From UBA7328 sp965247965 (GTDB lineage Bacteria; Bacteroidota; Bacteroidia; Chitinophagales; Saprospiraceae): DNA of 64,000 nucleotides. Both the position numbers and the translations under genes were made by a program. Positions 1 to 9,682 of this stretch are shown one piece after another. The stretch is from the NCBI GenBank assembly GCA_965247965.1, contig OZ252053.1:6014001-6078000 (forward strand). The letters are read 5' to 3'. How positions within the stretch are numbered: position 1 is the first letter of the stretch; every line of letters begins with the position of its first letter. The notes under the pieces are model-generated. The model made no database searches. It had not been told where the DNA came from and was given only the letters and a program-made list of their open reading frames with translations.

Positions 1-1
1 C

Positions 2-931
2 AAAACTGCATGCACAGCCTCATTAGACTGCAGTGCTTTTGCGAATACTGAGGCAGTATGGAATGCGTCTATTCAAGACTACGAATGTGAATGCATTTCT
101 GGATACGAATTGAATGCTGACTTTTCTAATTGTGTGGAAATAGCACCGGATTGTCAATCCTATTATCCCAACTCTGAGGCGGTATGGAATGCACAACTGA
201 ATAGATATGAATGCAGTTGTATAATTGCATATGAGTGGAATCCTACTAAAACCGCCTGCATTGATTCTCGACCCGACTGTCAATCCTTTTATCCAAACAG
301 CTCTGCAGTTTGGAATGGTGTGACCAACATTTACGAATGCGATTGTATGCTTGGCTATCAGTGGAATGCAGACGCTACGGCGTGTGTGGCAATACCATCA
401 GCACTAGACTGCAATGTGCCAAATTCTGTGCTTATGTATGATCGGGTGGACAAACAATATTATTGCGAATGTGCGCTGGGATATAAATGGAATCGCAGGA
501 AGACGAAATGTGTGAAAAGGGCGGATCCCTCGGAAACAATAGGTGCCATTGGAACTATCATTGATGCTATAGCAGGAGGCCTAGGTGCCAACTCTGGTGG
601 GAATAATAACCCAACAGTTAGACCGGAGAACCAAAACACAGGCCAATGCAATGTTACCTATGGAAGTGGGGCTAATGAACCAGAACAGTACACTATTGAT
701 GTATATCAAACTTTTGGCAATCTCGAATTTAAATATGAAACTTTTAAGGCCAAAGACAGAATACACATTTATCAAGGGTCAAGGAAAATTTTTGACAGTG
801 GATGTGTGGGCACTCAGGGAACTAAATCTCAATCATTAAGGCTCAATGGCGTTAACAGTGTATTTCGAGTCGTAGTTGATCCGTTATGTGATCCAAATGA
901 TTCAGCGACACAATGGAATTTTATATTGTGA
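2..931 (+). CDS. Partial secreted cysteine-repeat protein with CUB-like C-terminus
   Basis: The gene enters from the left edge already open; no start is visible. It carries at least four tandem repeats of about 40 residues (from about nt 20 to 515), each with a DC...N..AVWN block, a YECxC block and a GYxWN...C end, giving four to five cysteines per unit in an EGF-like spacing. A Gly/Asn-rich linker follows at about nt 535-640. The last 95 or so residues contain paired cysteines and alternating hydrophobic strands that resemble a CUB-type beta sandwich. This suggests an exported, disulfide-bonded adhesin or binding protein. I do not recognise a named family. Stop is TGA at 929-931. Confidence 0.7.
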   Translation, partial: KTACTASLDCSAFANTEAVWNASIQDYECECISGYELNADFSNCVEIAPDCQSYYPNSEAVWNAQLNRYECSCIIAYEWNPTKTACIDSRPDCQSFYPNSSAVWNGVTNIYECDCMLGYQWNADATACVAIPSALDCNVPNSVLMYDRVDKQYYCECALGYKWNRRKTKCVKRADPSETIGAIGTIIDAIAGGLGANSGGNNNPTVRPENQNTGQCNVTYGSGANEPEQYTIDVYQTFGNLEFKYETFKAKDRIHIYQGSRKIFDSGCVGTQGTKSQSLRLNGVNSVFRVVVDPLCDPNDSATQWNFIL

Positions 932-970
932 TGTCCCCGCTAGACTAATTCTTCCTTAAAATATTGATTT

Positions 971-1834
971 ATGAATATCAACATAACATTTTTACTCTTA
1001 TTTGTTTCGATTAACATTCTTGCTCAGCGGCAGTTTTCGGTCGTTTGTGATCAGAACGAAAGTAAACTTGAGGTCATTACTATGGGAGACGAACAGCCAT
1101 TCCATAAAGTAATTCGGGACAATTTTCCCAATCAAAGAGCAGCTCAGGCCTTCCTATCTGAAAACGGAAATGATATATCTTGTGGCAACAGACGTGCGAA
1201 TGTCCCTCCGCCTACTACAGCCGGTAGAAAGACGACTATTAACCAATCAGCTGCATCAGCGAGTTCACCTACAGGACTGCGCAAAGGTGCTGTTTATTAT
1301 TCTCGACGTTTCCGGATTATGGGGGGTATATCTAAAATGTTTGCATTAGACCAACTGTATTTTGAAAATGTTGAAAATTCTACACAAACTCTTGGGTATG
1401 ATCTAGGCGCAGAATTGACTTTCGGAAGTGCCGTTCAAGGCGGCTTTGGCATTCATTATACCTCGTTGTTCGGTCAGTTTGAAGATCTACTCCTTGATCT
1501 GGATTTTGATTCTGACAATTATTATGGATCGTTGAGCTCCTTAAAGGGAGAAGTACTTATCAAAACTCCGTTTAGAATTAAGCCTGAAACCTGGATTATT
1601 TTCGATTTTGGATTTGGGTACTATATCAATCCAAGGTTATCATTAGAGGAGGGAATTGCCGATGATTTATTTCCATTGATCAACGATCAGTTTTACAGCC
1701 ATAGATGGGGTCTTGGGGCAGACATTAAAGGAGTCAATTTTGAATTGAATGGTGAAATTGTATATGGCATTTCAGATGATACTGATAAGGAAGGATTTTT
1801 TGTACTGAAATTTATGGTAGGTTACGCCTTTTAA
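971..1834 (+). CDS. Secreted or outer-membrane beta-barrel-like hypothetical protein
   Basis: A 287-residue protein. The N-terminus (MNINITFLLLFVSINILAQ) is a clear signal peptide with the small-Gln cleavage end common in Bacteroidota. A polar Ser/Thr/Pro-rich stretch at about 75-105 is followed by about 180 residues of alternating aromatic and glycine-rich strands ending in an aromatic residue (GYAF), which is typical of outer-membrane barrels. It starts 40 bp after the cysteine-repeat gene and may be co-transcribed with it. No family is recognised; a barrel partner for the upstream exported protein is an inference. Confidence 0.6.
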   Translation: MNINITFLLLFVSINILAQRQFSVVCDQNESKLEVITMGDEQPFHKVIRDNFPNQRAAQAFLSENGNDISCGNRRANVPPPTTAGRKTTINQSAASASSPTGLRKGAVYYSRRFRIMGGISKMFALDQLYFENVENSTQTLGYDLGAELTFGSAVQGGFGIHYTSLFGQFEDLLLDLDFDSDNYYGSLSSLKGEVLIKTPFRIKPETWIIFDFGFGYYINPRLSLEEGIADDLFPLINDQFYSHRWGLGADIKGVNFELNGEIVYGISDDTDKEGFFVLKFMVGYAF

Positions 1835-2057
1835 TGTAGGTATTTTATTATTCAAACCTCAGATATAAATTTACTATTATGAGTTGGTTTTTAGAAACTA
1901 CTCATATCTACCTACCAATTTGGATAGCTTAGGTCATGTGTATTTTTATGGATTCGTACATTTATTATTTGATTCAACTATTATGTAAATTTATTATTTA
2001 CCAAAAGCGTAAGGAATAGAATTTGATATAGAAATCTAACTCTTAAAATGACATGAT

Positions 2058-3524
2058 ATGAAAGCCACTCAATCACTCCCTAAAGTACAAAACTTCATAG
2101 GAGGTCAATTTGAAAGGAATGGCCAACCCACTATGAATGTAATCAGTCCGATTGACGGGTCTGTAATTTCAGACCTTCCGTTGAGTTCTAATGACGAATT
2201 GGATAAAGCTGTGCAGGCAGCCAAAGAAGCTTTTCCCGCATGGTCGGCACTTACTTTGAAGGAAAGAGTGCAGGTATTCTTTAGATACCGAAACCTGCTG
2301 GACAAGCACAAAGACGAGCTCGCCAAACTGGTACAAACAGAAAACGGAAAAACCTACGGCGAATCAATGGCAGAGGTTATGAAGAGCATTGAACTTTGCG
2401 AATTCGCGGTGTCCATGCCCCAGATTGTTACCAATGAAATCCAGGAAGTAAGCAGAGGCGTCGAATGCAGAATAGAAAGAAAGCCATTAGGTGTAGTCGC
2501 TTGCATTGCCCCATTCAATTTTCCAAACATGGTGCCCCATTGGACGGTACCCAATGCATTGGTTCTGGGCAATTGTGTAATTCTTAAACCATCCGAACTT
2601 GTACCGCTAAGCGCAATGCGAATGGCCGAATTACTCAAAGATGCTGGACTACCGGATGGTGTGTTTAATGTTGTGAACGGTGGAAAAGAAATAGTTGAAG
2701 CTATATGCGATCATCCCGAAATCAAGGCAACCTCATTTGTGGGTTCGACTAGAGTCGCGAAAATAGTCTATAAGAGAGCATCGTCAAATCTTCAGCGATG
2801 TGTGGCTTTGGGAGGTGCTAAAAATCACCTCATCGTACTGCCTGATGCAAACGCTCAGATGACCGCTGATAATGTCGTCGCGTCTATGTCGGGATGTGCA
2901 GGGCAAAGATGTATGGCGGCGTCGGTAATGGTCGGAGTGGACAAGGTGCAACATATCATAGATCAAATGGTAGAGGACACCAAAAAAGTGGTGCCGGGAG
3001 AATCGTTGGGTTCTGTAATAAGTAAGGAAGCCAAAGAAAGAATAGAGGGTTACATAACTGAAGCTGAACAGCAAGGAGCGGAAATCCTGGTAGATGGCCG
3101 AGGTGCCACTGTGCCAGGCAAAGAAGGAGGTTTTTACGTAGGTCCAACCATAATTGACCATGTAAAACCGGATATGAAGGTGGCAAAAGAGGAAATTTTC
3201 GGACCGGTCATTTCCATTATTAGAGCCAAGGACATTGATGAGGCTTTGAAAATCGAAAACGGTTCGAATTATGGAAACGCAGCAGCCGTATTTACACAAT
3301 CGGGCGGCTTGGCAAAACGCGTGATCAAAGGAGCAAGTGCGGGAATGATCGGAGTGAATATAGGCGTACCCGTACCTCGCGAACCGTTCTCATTCGGAGG
3401 CTGGAACGAATCCAAATTCGGCGTAGGGGATATAACCGGAAAAAGCTCGATAGAATTTTGGACAAAGAATAAAAAGACAACGACAAAGTGGAATCCGGAG
3501 GATAAGACGAATTGGATGAGTTAG
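2058..3524 (+). CDS. mmsA: CoA-acylating methylmalonate-semialdehyde dehydrogenase
   Basis: A 488-residue aldehyde dehydrogenase-superfamily enzyme of full length for the MmsA/IolA branch. The catalytic cysteine is C285 in GCAGQRCMAAS. The LGGAKNH block replaces the usual ELGGKNP glutamate region, which is the hallmark of CoA-dependent methylmalonate-semialdehyde dehydrogenases. Known reaction: (methyl)malonate semialdehyde plus CoA and NAD+ to propionyl- or acetyl-CoA and CO2. It is followed by a beta-alanine-type aminotransferase and the pyrimidine catabolic genes, so the likely substrate here is malonate semialdehyde from beta-alanine. Start ATG at 2058. Confidence 0.92.
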   Translation: MKATQSLPKVQNFIGGQFERNGQPTMNVISPIDGSVISDLPLSSNDELDKAVQAAKEAFPAWSALTLKERVQVFFRYRNLLDKHKDELAKLVQTENGKTYGESMAEVMKSIELCEFAVSMPQIVTNEIQEVSRGVECRIERKPLGVVACIAPFNFPNMVPHWTVPNALVLGNCVILKPSELVPLSAMRMAELLKDAGLPDGVFNVVNGGKEIVEAICDHPEIKATSFVGSTRVAKIVYKRASSNLQRCVALGGAKNHLIVLPDANAQMTADNVVASMSGCAGQRCMAASVMVGVDKVQHIIDQMVEDTKKVVPGESLGSVISKEAKERIEGYITEAEQQGAEILVDGRGATVPGKEGGFYVGPTIIDHVKPDMKVAKEEIFGPVISIIRAKDIDEALKIENGSNYGNAAAVFTQSGGLAKRVIKGASAGMIGVNIGVPVPREPFSFGGWNESKFGVGDITGKSSIEFWTKNKKTTTKWNPEDKTNWMS

Positions 3525-3673
3525 TATGGTAGACGGTAGACTGCATGTGTGCTAGTGATAACAATCTATAGGCCTATATGCCAATATTTGGAGGAGTAAA
3601 AAATTCGTAATCATCCGTCGCACCCGTGTCTGACCGTGTTCTATTAACAACGTCAAGTTGTAGATGAAAAAAT

Positions 3674-5029
3674 ATGGGAGCAGTAGTCCAAAACGATCAG
3701 GCGACTTTAACTAAAAACCTTGAGCATACCCTATTCTCCTGGAGCAAACAAGGAGGCCTGAACCCCATTCATATCAAAAAAGGAAAAGGGGTATACGTCT
3801 GGGACACGGATGGAAAAAGATATATCGATTTCTCATCTCAACTGATGAATGTCAATATAGGCCATGGAGATCAAAGGGTAACAGAGGCCGTATTACGACA
3901 GATGCAAGATGTGAGTTACGTCTATCCTGGCATGATAACTGACGTGAGAGGGGAACTAGGAGCATTAATTGCCGAGGTGACTCCAGGTAATTTGACCAAA
4001 ACCTTTTTCACTCTTGGTGGAGCGGAGGCAATTGAAAATTCCATTAAAATTGCCAGAATTTATACGGGCAGGCCCAAAATCATTGGCCAATACAGGGCGT
4101 ATCATGGAGCTACTCTTGGTGCCATGGCAGCGGGAGGCGACCCAAGAAAATTTGCGATTGATGCTGAAGCTGCTCCCAACTTTATGCATGTGGAAAATCC
4201 GTATTTCTATCGCTGTCCATGGGGCACGAATAGTATTGAAGAATGCGGTGAAATGGCTCTGCGAAACCTGGAACAGGTAGTCAAATACGAAAACCCGGAC
4301 AGCATCGCTGCGATTCTTATGGAGGGTGAATCAGGTTCGTCGGGATGCATAAAGTATCCGCCGAATTACTGGCAGGGATTGCGAAAGATTGCAGATAAAT
4401 ACGGTATCCTGTTAATAGATGATGAAGTGATGAGTGGGTTTGGAAGAACGGGCAAATGGTTTGGCGTAGATCATCACGGTGTTACTCCTGATATCATGGC
4501 TCTTGCAAAAGGATTGTCATCAGGTTACCTGCCGATAGGCGGAACGGTGGTGTCTGATAAGATCGCAAAACATTTTCATGATAAAGCTTTGATCATCGGC
4601 CTGACCTATTCCGCACATCCTACGTGCTGCGCAGCTGGATTGGCGAATGTAAAAATCATACAAGAAGAAAACCTGGTAGACAACGCCGCAAGAATGGGAA
4701 AATACATGGAGCAAAAAATAGAAGATCTGAAGATCAAACACCCATCCATTGGAGATTTTAGAAATACCGGATTGCTCGGCTGCATCGAATTGGTAAAAGA
4801 TCGAAAGACTAAAGAGCCTTTGGTGCCGTGGAATGCCAAACCATCGGAATCAAAGATTACTTATGAAATAGCAGGGAAGATCAGGGACTTGGGCATGTTC
4901 ACTTTTGTGAAATGGAATTTTATTTTTATCGCTCCGCCGCTCAACATTACCGAGGCCGAGATCGATGAAGGAATTGAGATTATCTCGGAAGCGATTTCGA
5001 TTGCTGATCAATATTATACTGGGAAGTAG
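3674..5029 (+). CDS. Class III omega-amino acid aminotransferase (beta-alanine:pyruvate type)
   Basis: A 451-residue PLP-dependent class III aminotransferase. The Schiff-base lysine is K279 in MALAKGLSSGYLPIGG. D250 in LLIDDEVMSGFGRTG contacts the PLP ring nitrogen, and GGAEAIENSIKIAR (about 115-128) is the phosphate-binding region. The family transfers the amino group of beta-alanine, taurine or other omega-amino acids to pyruvate or 2-oxoglutarate. Between mmsA and the nucleobase transporter it fits conversion of beta-alanine to malonate semialdehyde, the last step before MmsA. Taurine or GABA activity cannot be excluded from sequence alone. Confidence 0.85.
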   Translation: MGAVVQNDQATLTKNLEHTLFSWSKQGGLNPIHIKKGKGVYVWDTDGKRYIDFSSQLMNVNIGHGDQRVTEAVLRQMQDVSYVYPGMITDVRGELGALIAEVTPGNLTKTFFTLGGAEAIENSIKIARIYTGRPKIIGQYRAYHGATLGAMAAGGDPRKFAIDAEAAPNFMHVENPYFYRCPWGTNSIEECGEMALRNLEQVVKYENPDSIAAILMEGESGSSGCIKYPPNYWQGLRKIADKYGILLIDDEVMSGFGRTGKWFGVDHHGVTPDIMALAKGLSSGYLPIGGTVVSDKIAKHFHDKALIIGLTYSAHPTCCAAGLANVKIIQEENLVDNAARMGKYMEQKIEDLKIKHPSIGDFRNTGLLGCIELVKDRKTKEPLVPWNAKPSESKITYEIAGKIRDLGMFTFVKWNFIFIAPPLNITEAEIDEGIEIISEAISIADQYYTGK

Positions 5030-6718
5030 GATCGCTGAATCTTAATGGCCAACCAAATTTATTTGGTTGTATTCGGAGGCCGCAAATAGATGCCCAATAT
5101 TGGAAGTTATGGAGAATTGGTTGGAACCTTAAGAGATACAATCCCTCAAAAGTCGCCAATAAATTGTCAACGTCACAAGGCGCCATAAGTAATTGATGAT
5201 GAACGTTTTAGAAAATCATCTATGTGAACTATGTGTTAATATTCATATTTTTCGCATTACACTTTCAATTGAATGAGCAAAGACATCATAGAACTATCAG
5301 GCGACTTTTCGCAATCCGGCTTATACAGCGATGATCTGGCCCCTGTATCTCCAGAAGGACGCACCTGGTCAATGTGGAATCTCGCCGCCATTTGGGTGGG
5401 AATGGCGGTTTGTATTCCTACTTATTTGTTGGCCTCGTATATGATCGGCGCCGGACTGGGCTGGCTCGAATCGCTCATAATTATTGGTGTGGCGAATCTG
5501 ATTATTACCATTCCGATGGTATTGAATGGCCATGCCGGTGTAAAGTACGGAGTGCCATTTCCGGTGATCGGCAGATCATCATTTGGGACGATGGGTATAC
5601 ATATTCCTTCGGTTGTCCGGGCGGTGGTGGCTTGTGGGTGGTTTGGTATTCAGACCTGGATTGGTGGGCTCGCGGTATACGCGATTTATTGTGCGCTTAC
5701 GGGTGGCGAAGCGAGTTTGGGATTGTCAATCGGGAAATTTGTAGGTTTTGCCATCTTCTGGTTGATCAATTTGTACTTCATTTGGAAGGGAACCGAGAGC
5801 ATTAAGTTTTTGGAACAGTACTCTGCGCCGATTTTGATTGTTATGGGAATTATGCTCATTGTCTGGGGTGCCCGACAAGCTGGTGGAATTGGAATAGTAT
5901 TGGTGCAAAGCAAGCAGTTGGAAGTTCCTGCTGCCGAGATTACCAGGATTAACGGGAAATCGACTTTGGTGATTCATCCCATCAAAGACAAGAATGGAAC
6001 AGTAAAGGCGGATGCGTATAAAATCGATTCTGATAACAGCGAAGGCCAGTGGATGCCTCTTGATCGCGGCGAAATAATTCTTGAATCGGATCCTTCCTCC
6101 ATTGTGCTCAAACTTAGAAAGACGACAGAAAATGGACACATAGAATCGAGCGCCATTAAGCCAACTGTTGCTGATGGCAATAACTCGGACTTTGGCGCCA
6201 AACTCTGGAATTACATCCTATGGCTCACCATTATGGTTGGATTTTGGGCTACGATGTCTTTGAGCATTGCGGATATTACACGGTATGCCGCTACACAAAA
6301 GTCCCAGGTATTGGGTCAGTTTATCGGATTGCCCGGGACGATGATGCTCTATTCATTTGTGGGCATATTCGTGACTTGTGCAGCGATTATCAATTTTGAC
6401 GATATCCTGATCGGGAATGACGCGCCCTGGGATCCGGTTTCTCTTTTGGCAAAATTCAAAAATCCGGGTGTGGTTATATTTTCCCAATTCTTCATGATCA
6501 TCGCCACATTGAGTACTAACATTGCGGCCAATGTAATCGCCCCCGCCAATGCCTTTTCCAACCTCTATCCAAAAAAGATAAGTTTCAGAATGGGAGGTCT
6601 GATCACAGGTATCATAGGGATTGTCATTTGTCCCTGGTATCTTCAGAACTCCTTACCCGTCCCAATAAATTCAGGGTAATAGGGAGTAGACCTCGCGAAT
6701 TAAAACTGCTTCATATTT

Positions 6719-7180
6719 TTGTATATGCAGTTACAATTCCCCTTCTTCCCTAAAGATACAAAGATGATCTCTCATTGTCTTGGAGTACACACCCAAGACG
6801 GTATTGTACAATACATAGCCAATGGCTTACCTGTATATAGTCATTCGAGTGACGATCTTAATGCTTTCAGATTCATAACTAGCAATTTTATAGATAAAGG
6901 ATTGTGCAGCCGAGCTGAAGTTCAGCGGGCTTTTGGAGTGAGTATAGACAGTGTCAGAAGATCGTATAGAAAATACAAGGAGAAGGGAGAATCTGGATTT
7001 TTCGGGCCTGATGCCAGAAAAGGCAAAGCATACAAGATGGTTGGTAAACTAGTGGAGCGGATACAATCGAAGCTGGATAAGAGACAAAGTAATTTGAGTA
7101 TCTCAAAACAAGAAGGGATTTCAGAATCGTCGATACGCTATCACATTGAAAAAGGCACTTTAAAAAAAAGTTCAAAATAG
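6719..7180 (+). CDS. IS-encoded helix-turn-helix protein (ORF1)
   Basis: About 153 residues, starting at TTG 6719 or, more simply, ATG 6725. Two DNA-binding segments are visible: LCSRAEVQRAFGVSIDSVRRSY (about 60-81) and SKQEGISESSIRYHIEKG near the C-terminus. It probably binds the IS ends or acts as the N-terminal DNA-binding part of the transposase. It ends in a run of eight A residues, where the next frame opens into the transposase, so part of the product may be fused to ORF2. The protein is identical in copy 2 and homologous in copy 3. Confidence 0.8.
   Translation: MYMQLQFPFFPKDTKMISHCLGVHTQDGIVQYIANGLPVYSHSSDDLNAFRFITSNFIDKGLCSRAEVQRAFGVSIDSVRRSYRKYKEKGESGFFGPDARKGKAYKMVGKLVERIQSKLDKRQSNLSISKQEGISESSIRYHIEKGTLKKSSK
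7162..7169 (+). other. A8 slippery run, candidate frameshift site joining ORF1 and ORF2
   Basis: The -1 frame relative to ORF1 is stop-free from 7150, through this A8, to the end of ORF2 at 8952, while ORF1 stops at 7178-7180. A -1 ribosomal shift, or transcripts with one extra A, would therefore make a single HTH-transposase protein of about 750 residues. The matching run in copy 2 is T8 at 55671-55678 and in copy 3 A9 at 60387-60395. Confidence 0.6.
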
Positions 7181-7242
7181 AGTGTGAAGGTGGAAATGGC
7201 TCGACCTTAAATGATCGCAATGACCTAGACCAATCTACGCCG

Positions 7243-8952
7243 ATGGGCATAGCCACAAGCCGCTCTGAAGACAGGATAGGTGCATCTCTTGGGTTGTCTG
7301 GTCATGCTGAGGTGAAGTTTGACAACAGCGAAGCTTTATGCGGAGCAGGGGTATTATTCCTCTTACCTGCCTTGATAGAGCATGGGTTATTCAAGACAAA
7401 ACAGGTATATGAGTTACCTTCATCACACTATTACGGACTAAGGTCGATACTATTGACTTTGGCCTTCATGGCCCTGTTGCGCATCAAAAATCCCGAACAA
7501 CTCAAACAATGTAAACCAGGGGAGATCGGCAGGATAATAGGCTTGGATCGTATACCAGAAGTTCGGTGTTTGCGAGAGAAAATAGATTTGCTGAGCAAGC
7601 AGGAAAAAGCCGTTGAACTGAACAACCTTCTGATCGATCACTGGTATAGAGATGAGGATAATGAGGACTCATCTTTTTTATATATAGATGGTCACCAACG
7701 GATCTATTATGGAGGCAAAGCTAATCTACCTGTCAAATATATTGCGAGACAAAAATTGTGTTTAAGCGCCACTACGGAGTATTGGGTTCACGATGCACAA
7801 GGGATGCCTGTTATGATGGTGATAGGGCAATTGACAGAGAAAATAAAAGAAGCAATACAAGACCTGATTATTCCACAAATGCTACAAACCAAATTACTTA
7901 CTGAGATACAAGAGGAGGATGATCGACAAAGCCCTCAATGCACCTTTATTTTTGACAGGGAGGCTTACGAACCTGCTTTCTTTAACCACCTGTGGGAAAG
8001 GTATAGAATAGCCGTGATTACATATCGCAAGGATGTGCGAGATTCATGGAATAAAGATGACTTTGAATCTACTGATACACAAGTACTTAGCCAGGATGTA
8101 ACCATGCAATTGTGCGAGAAAGAAGTAACGCTTGGAGGACACACTTTCAGAGAGATCAGAAGCTTGTCTGAAAAGGGTGAACATCAAACCGCTATTATCA
8201 CCACTCACCCTACTTTGGGAATAGCATTGATAGCAGGCAGAATGTTTGGAAGGTGGTGTCAGGAAAACTTCTTCAGTTACCTCATTCAAGACTATGATTT
8301 TGATAAAATGATTCAATTTGGGGTAGAAAGTATTGATCCCAATCGGGAAGTGGTCAACCCACAATACCGAAAATTAACAAACCAACTGAAAAAACTCAGG
8401 GAAAAGATCACCCGGTTAGAAGCCAAGTTCTTCCCTCTTGCAGAACTAGCTATGGATGAGAAAATTGACAAACTTCCTGAAATAACCGAAAGACAAATGA
8501 AGTATAAACACAAAATTGATATTCTTCGAAAAGAAGAAAACAAGATCGCCACCCTCAGAAATGATATTCCTGCCAGAATAACTCTTGAGCGTATGCCCGA
8601 GCAGAAAAGGTATAACAAGTTAAAAACCGAAAGTAAACTGTTCATGAATGTAATAAAGATGATCGCTTACAGAGCAGAATCATCTGTGGCAGCTGTGGCT
8701 TGTGACCACCTCAATAGGGCAAAAGACGAAAAAAGAATGTTCATCAAACAAATCATCAGCAACAACGCTGACTTGATTCCGGATTATAAGAGTAAAACGC
8801 TGACTATAACCTTGCACTCTCTTTCTGCACCAAGATTTAATCATGCAGCCAAACAGATTGCAGACCTGCTCAACAAAACTGAAACCATATTCCCTGGATC
8901 AAATTTGCGCATGATCTTCAAAATAACAGCGAATTTAGATTGCGAGAGGTAA
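7243..8952 (+). CDS. DDE-type transposase (ORF2) of two-gene IS
   Basis: A 569-residue protein from the first in-frame ATG, although the frame is open about 31 codons further upstream. Candidate catalytic residues are the Asp in YIDGHQRIYYG (about 150), the Asp in FIFDREAYEP (about 240) and the Glu in RWCQENFFSY (about 340); this spacing suits an RNase H-fold DDE enzyme. The C-terminal third is a Lys/Glu-rich helical, coiled-coil-like stretch. It catalyses movement of this element. The DDE assignment is by motif only. Confidence 0.8.
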   Translation: MGIATSRSEDRIGASLGLSGHAEVKFDNSEALCGAGVLFLLPALIEHGLFKTKQVYELPSSHYYGLRSILLTLAFMALLRIKNPEQLKQCKPGEIGRIIGLDRIPEVRCLREKIDLLSKQEKAVELNNLLIDHWYRDEDNEDSSFLYIDGHQRIYYGGKANLPVKYIARQKLCLSATTEYWVHDAQGMPVMMVIGQLTEKIKEAIQDLIIPQMLQTKLLTEIQEEDDRQSPQCTFIFDREAYEPAFFNHLWERYRIAVITYRKDVRDSWNKDDFESTDTQVLSQDVTMQLCEKEVTLGGHTFREIRSLSEKGEHQTAIITTHPTLGIALIAGRMFGRWCQENFFSYLIQDYDFDKMIQFGVESIDPNREVVNPQYRKLTNQLKKLREKITRLEAKFFPLAELAMDEKIDKLPEITERQMKYKHKIDILRKEENKIATLRNDIPARITLERMPEQKRYNKLKTESKLFMNVIKMIAYRAESSVAAVACDHLNRAKDEKRMFIKQIISNNADLIPDYKSKTLTITLHSLSAPRFNHAAKQIADLLNKTETIFPGSNLRMIFKITANLDCER

Positions 8953-9298
8953 GGAGTTCTGATCTTATGGCTGAGATCAGTAACATCCTCATTTTCATTA
9001 GTGGACTCCTCGGACCCGTGCTTGGAATTATGCTCGCTGACTACTATGTGATCAGAAAGAGAAATATCGACCTTGCTGAGTTGTATCGCCCTGAGGGTGC
9101 CTTTCACTATTATTCAGGATTTAATCCTTGTGCGATGCTCGCCCTTTTTGCTGGAGTCGCTGTGGCTTTGATCGGATATTTTGTGCCTGCTTTGGATGCT
9201 TTGTATAAGCTTTCGTGGTTTTCTGGCTTTGTGGTTTCATTTGGGTTGTATTGGGGGTTGATGGGGAAGCGACAGGTTGCCTAAATTTTTGAACCTAA

Positions 9299-9682
9299 TT
9301 ACCAAAGACGCCGGCTGGTATATTTGTCGAATATGACATCTTTACCAACAATGAAGTATTCCAAACACAAACTCTGGGCGATGATGAGCCTGTCGAATGG
9401 ATCGCGGTGATAATATTCCAGCTCGCCCACTTTGAGTGCGTGTGCATGGCTTATTGCTACAATTTCCACTCCGTTTATCTGAATATGCTCAACAATTTTG
9501 TCAACCGGTTTACTCAAGTTTAGCTTACCAGTGCTCTGTTTGATTACCATTTCCCAGATACTCGCAACGCTGAAGAAATTCAGGTTATCTGGCTCTTCAA
9601 TGAGCTTCCTTGCCTTAGCACTCAGACGTAGATCACTTTCGAAAAACCAAATCAGTGTATGGGTATCCAATAACAGGTTCAT
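9299..9682 (-). CDS. PIN-domain ribonuclease toxin, VapC-like
   Basis: A 127-residue PIN-domain protein. The N-terminal LLLDTHTLIW holds the first acidic residue, E43 region SVASIWEMVIK the second, and YYHRDPFDRLIIAQ near 92-105 the third conserved acidic block. This type cleaves RNA with Mg2+ and is inhibited by its antitoxin. Its ATG overlaps the stop of the upstream antitoxin (TAATG), showing translational coupling. The module lies convergent to the broken transporter gene. Confidence 0.85.
   Translation of the reverse strand: MNLLLDTHTLIWFFESDLRLSAKARKLIEEPDNLNFFSVASIWEMVIKQSTGKLNLSKPVDKIVEHIQINGVEIVAISHAHALKVGELEYYHRDPFDRLIIAQSLCLEYFIVGKDVIFDKYTSRRLW

Larger units (their letters stand above)
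6644..8961 (+). mobile_element. Two-gene insertion sequence, copy 1 (2318 bp)
   Basis: Ends are imperfect inverted repeats sharing CAGAACTCCTTACC at 6644 and its complement at 8948-8961. The target duplication is ATCTT, 5 bp. The element carries an HTH protein gene and a DDE-type transposase gene on the same strand. A copy of identical length sits at 53879-56196 in opposite orientation; the one base difference I saw is T8070 against C, synonymous. A diverged relative is at 59855-62196. I cannot assign a named IS family. Confidence 0.93.
5273..9284 (+). pseudogene. NCS1 nucleobase transporter, split by an insertion sequence
   Basis: The N-terminal piece (5273-6643) has the NCS1 signature: an early GAGLGWLESL helix, NGHAGVKYGVPFPVIGR, and MVGFWATMSLSIADITRYA. 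The C-terminal piece (8967-9284) carries the last helices (GPVLGIMLADYYVIRKRN). A 2318-bp IS lies between them, with the 5-bp target ATCTT duplicated at 6639-6643 and 8962-8966. Joining 6643 to 8967 restores one frame of 562 codons with no lesion. The family imports cytosine, uracil, allantoin or hydantoins with Na+ or H+; the neighbours point to uracil or cytosine. About 90 hydrophilic residues (about 213-303) form an extra loop not usual in the family. Confidence 0.9.

Noticed and set aside
2784..3299. Long minus-strand reading frame opposite mmsA
   Set aside because: It is antisense to a well-conserved dehydrogenase, has no recognisable domain and reflects codon bias.
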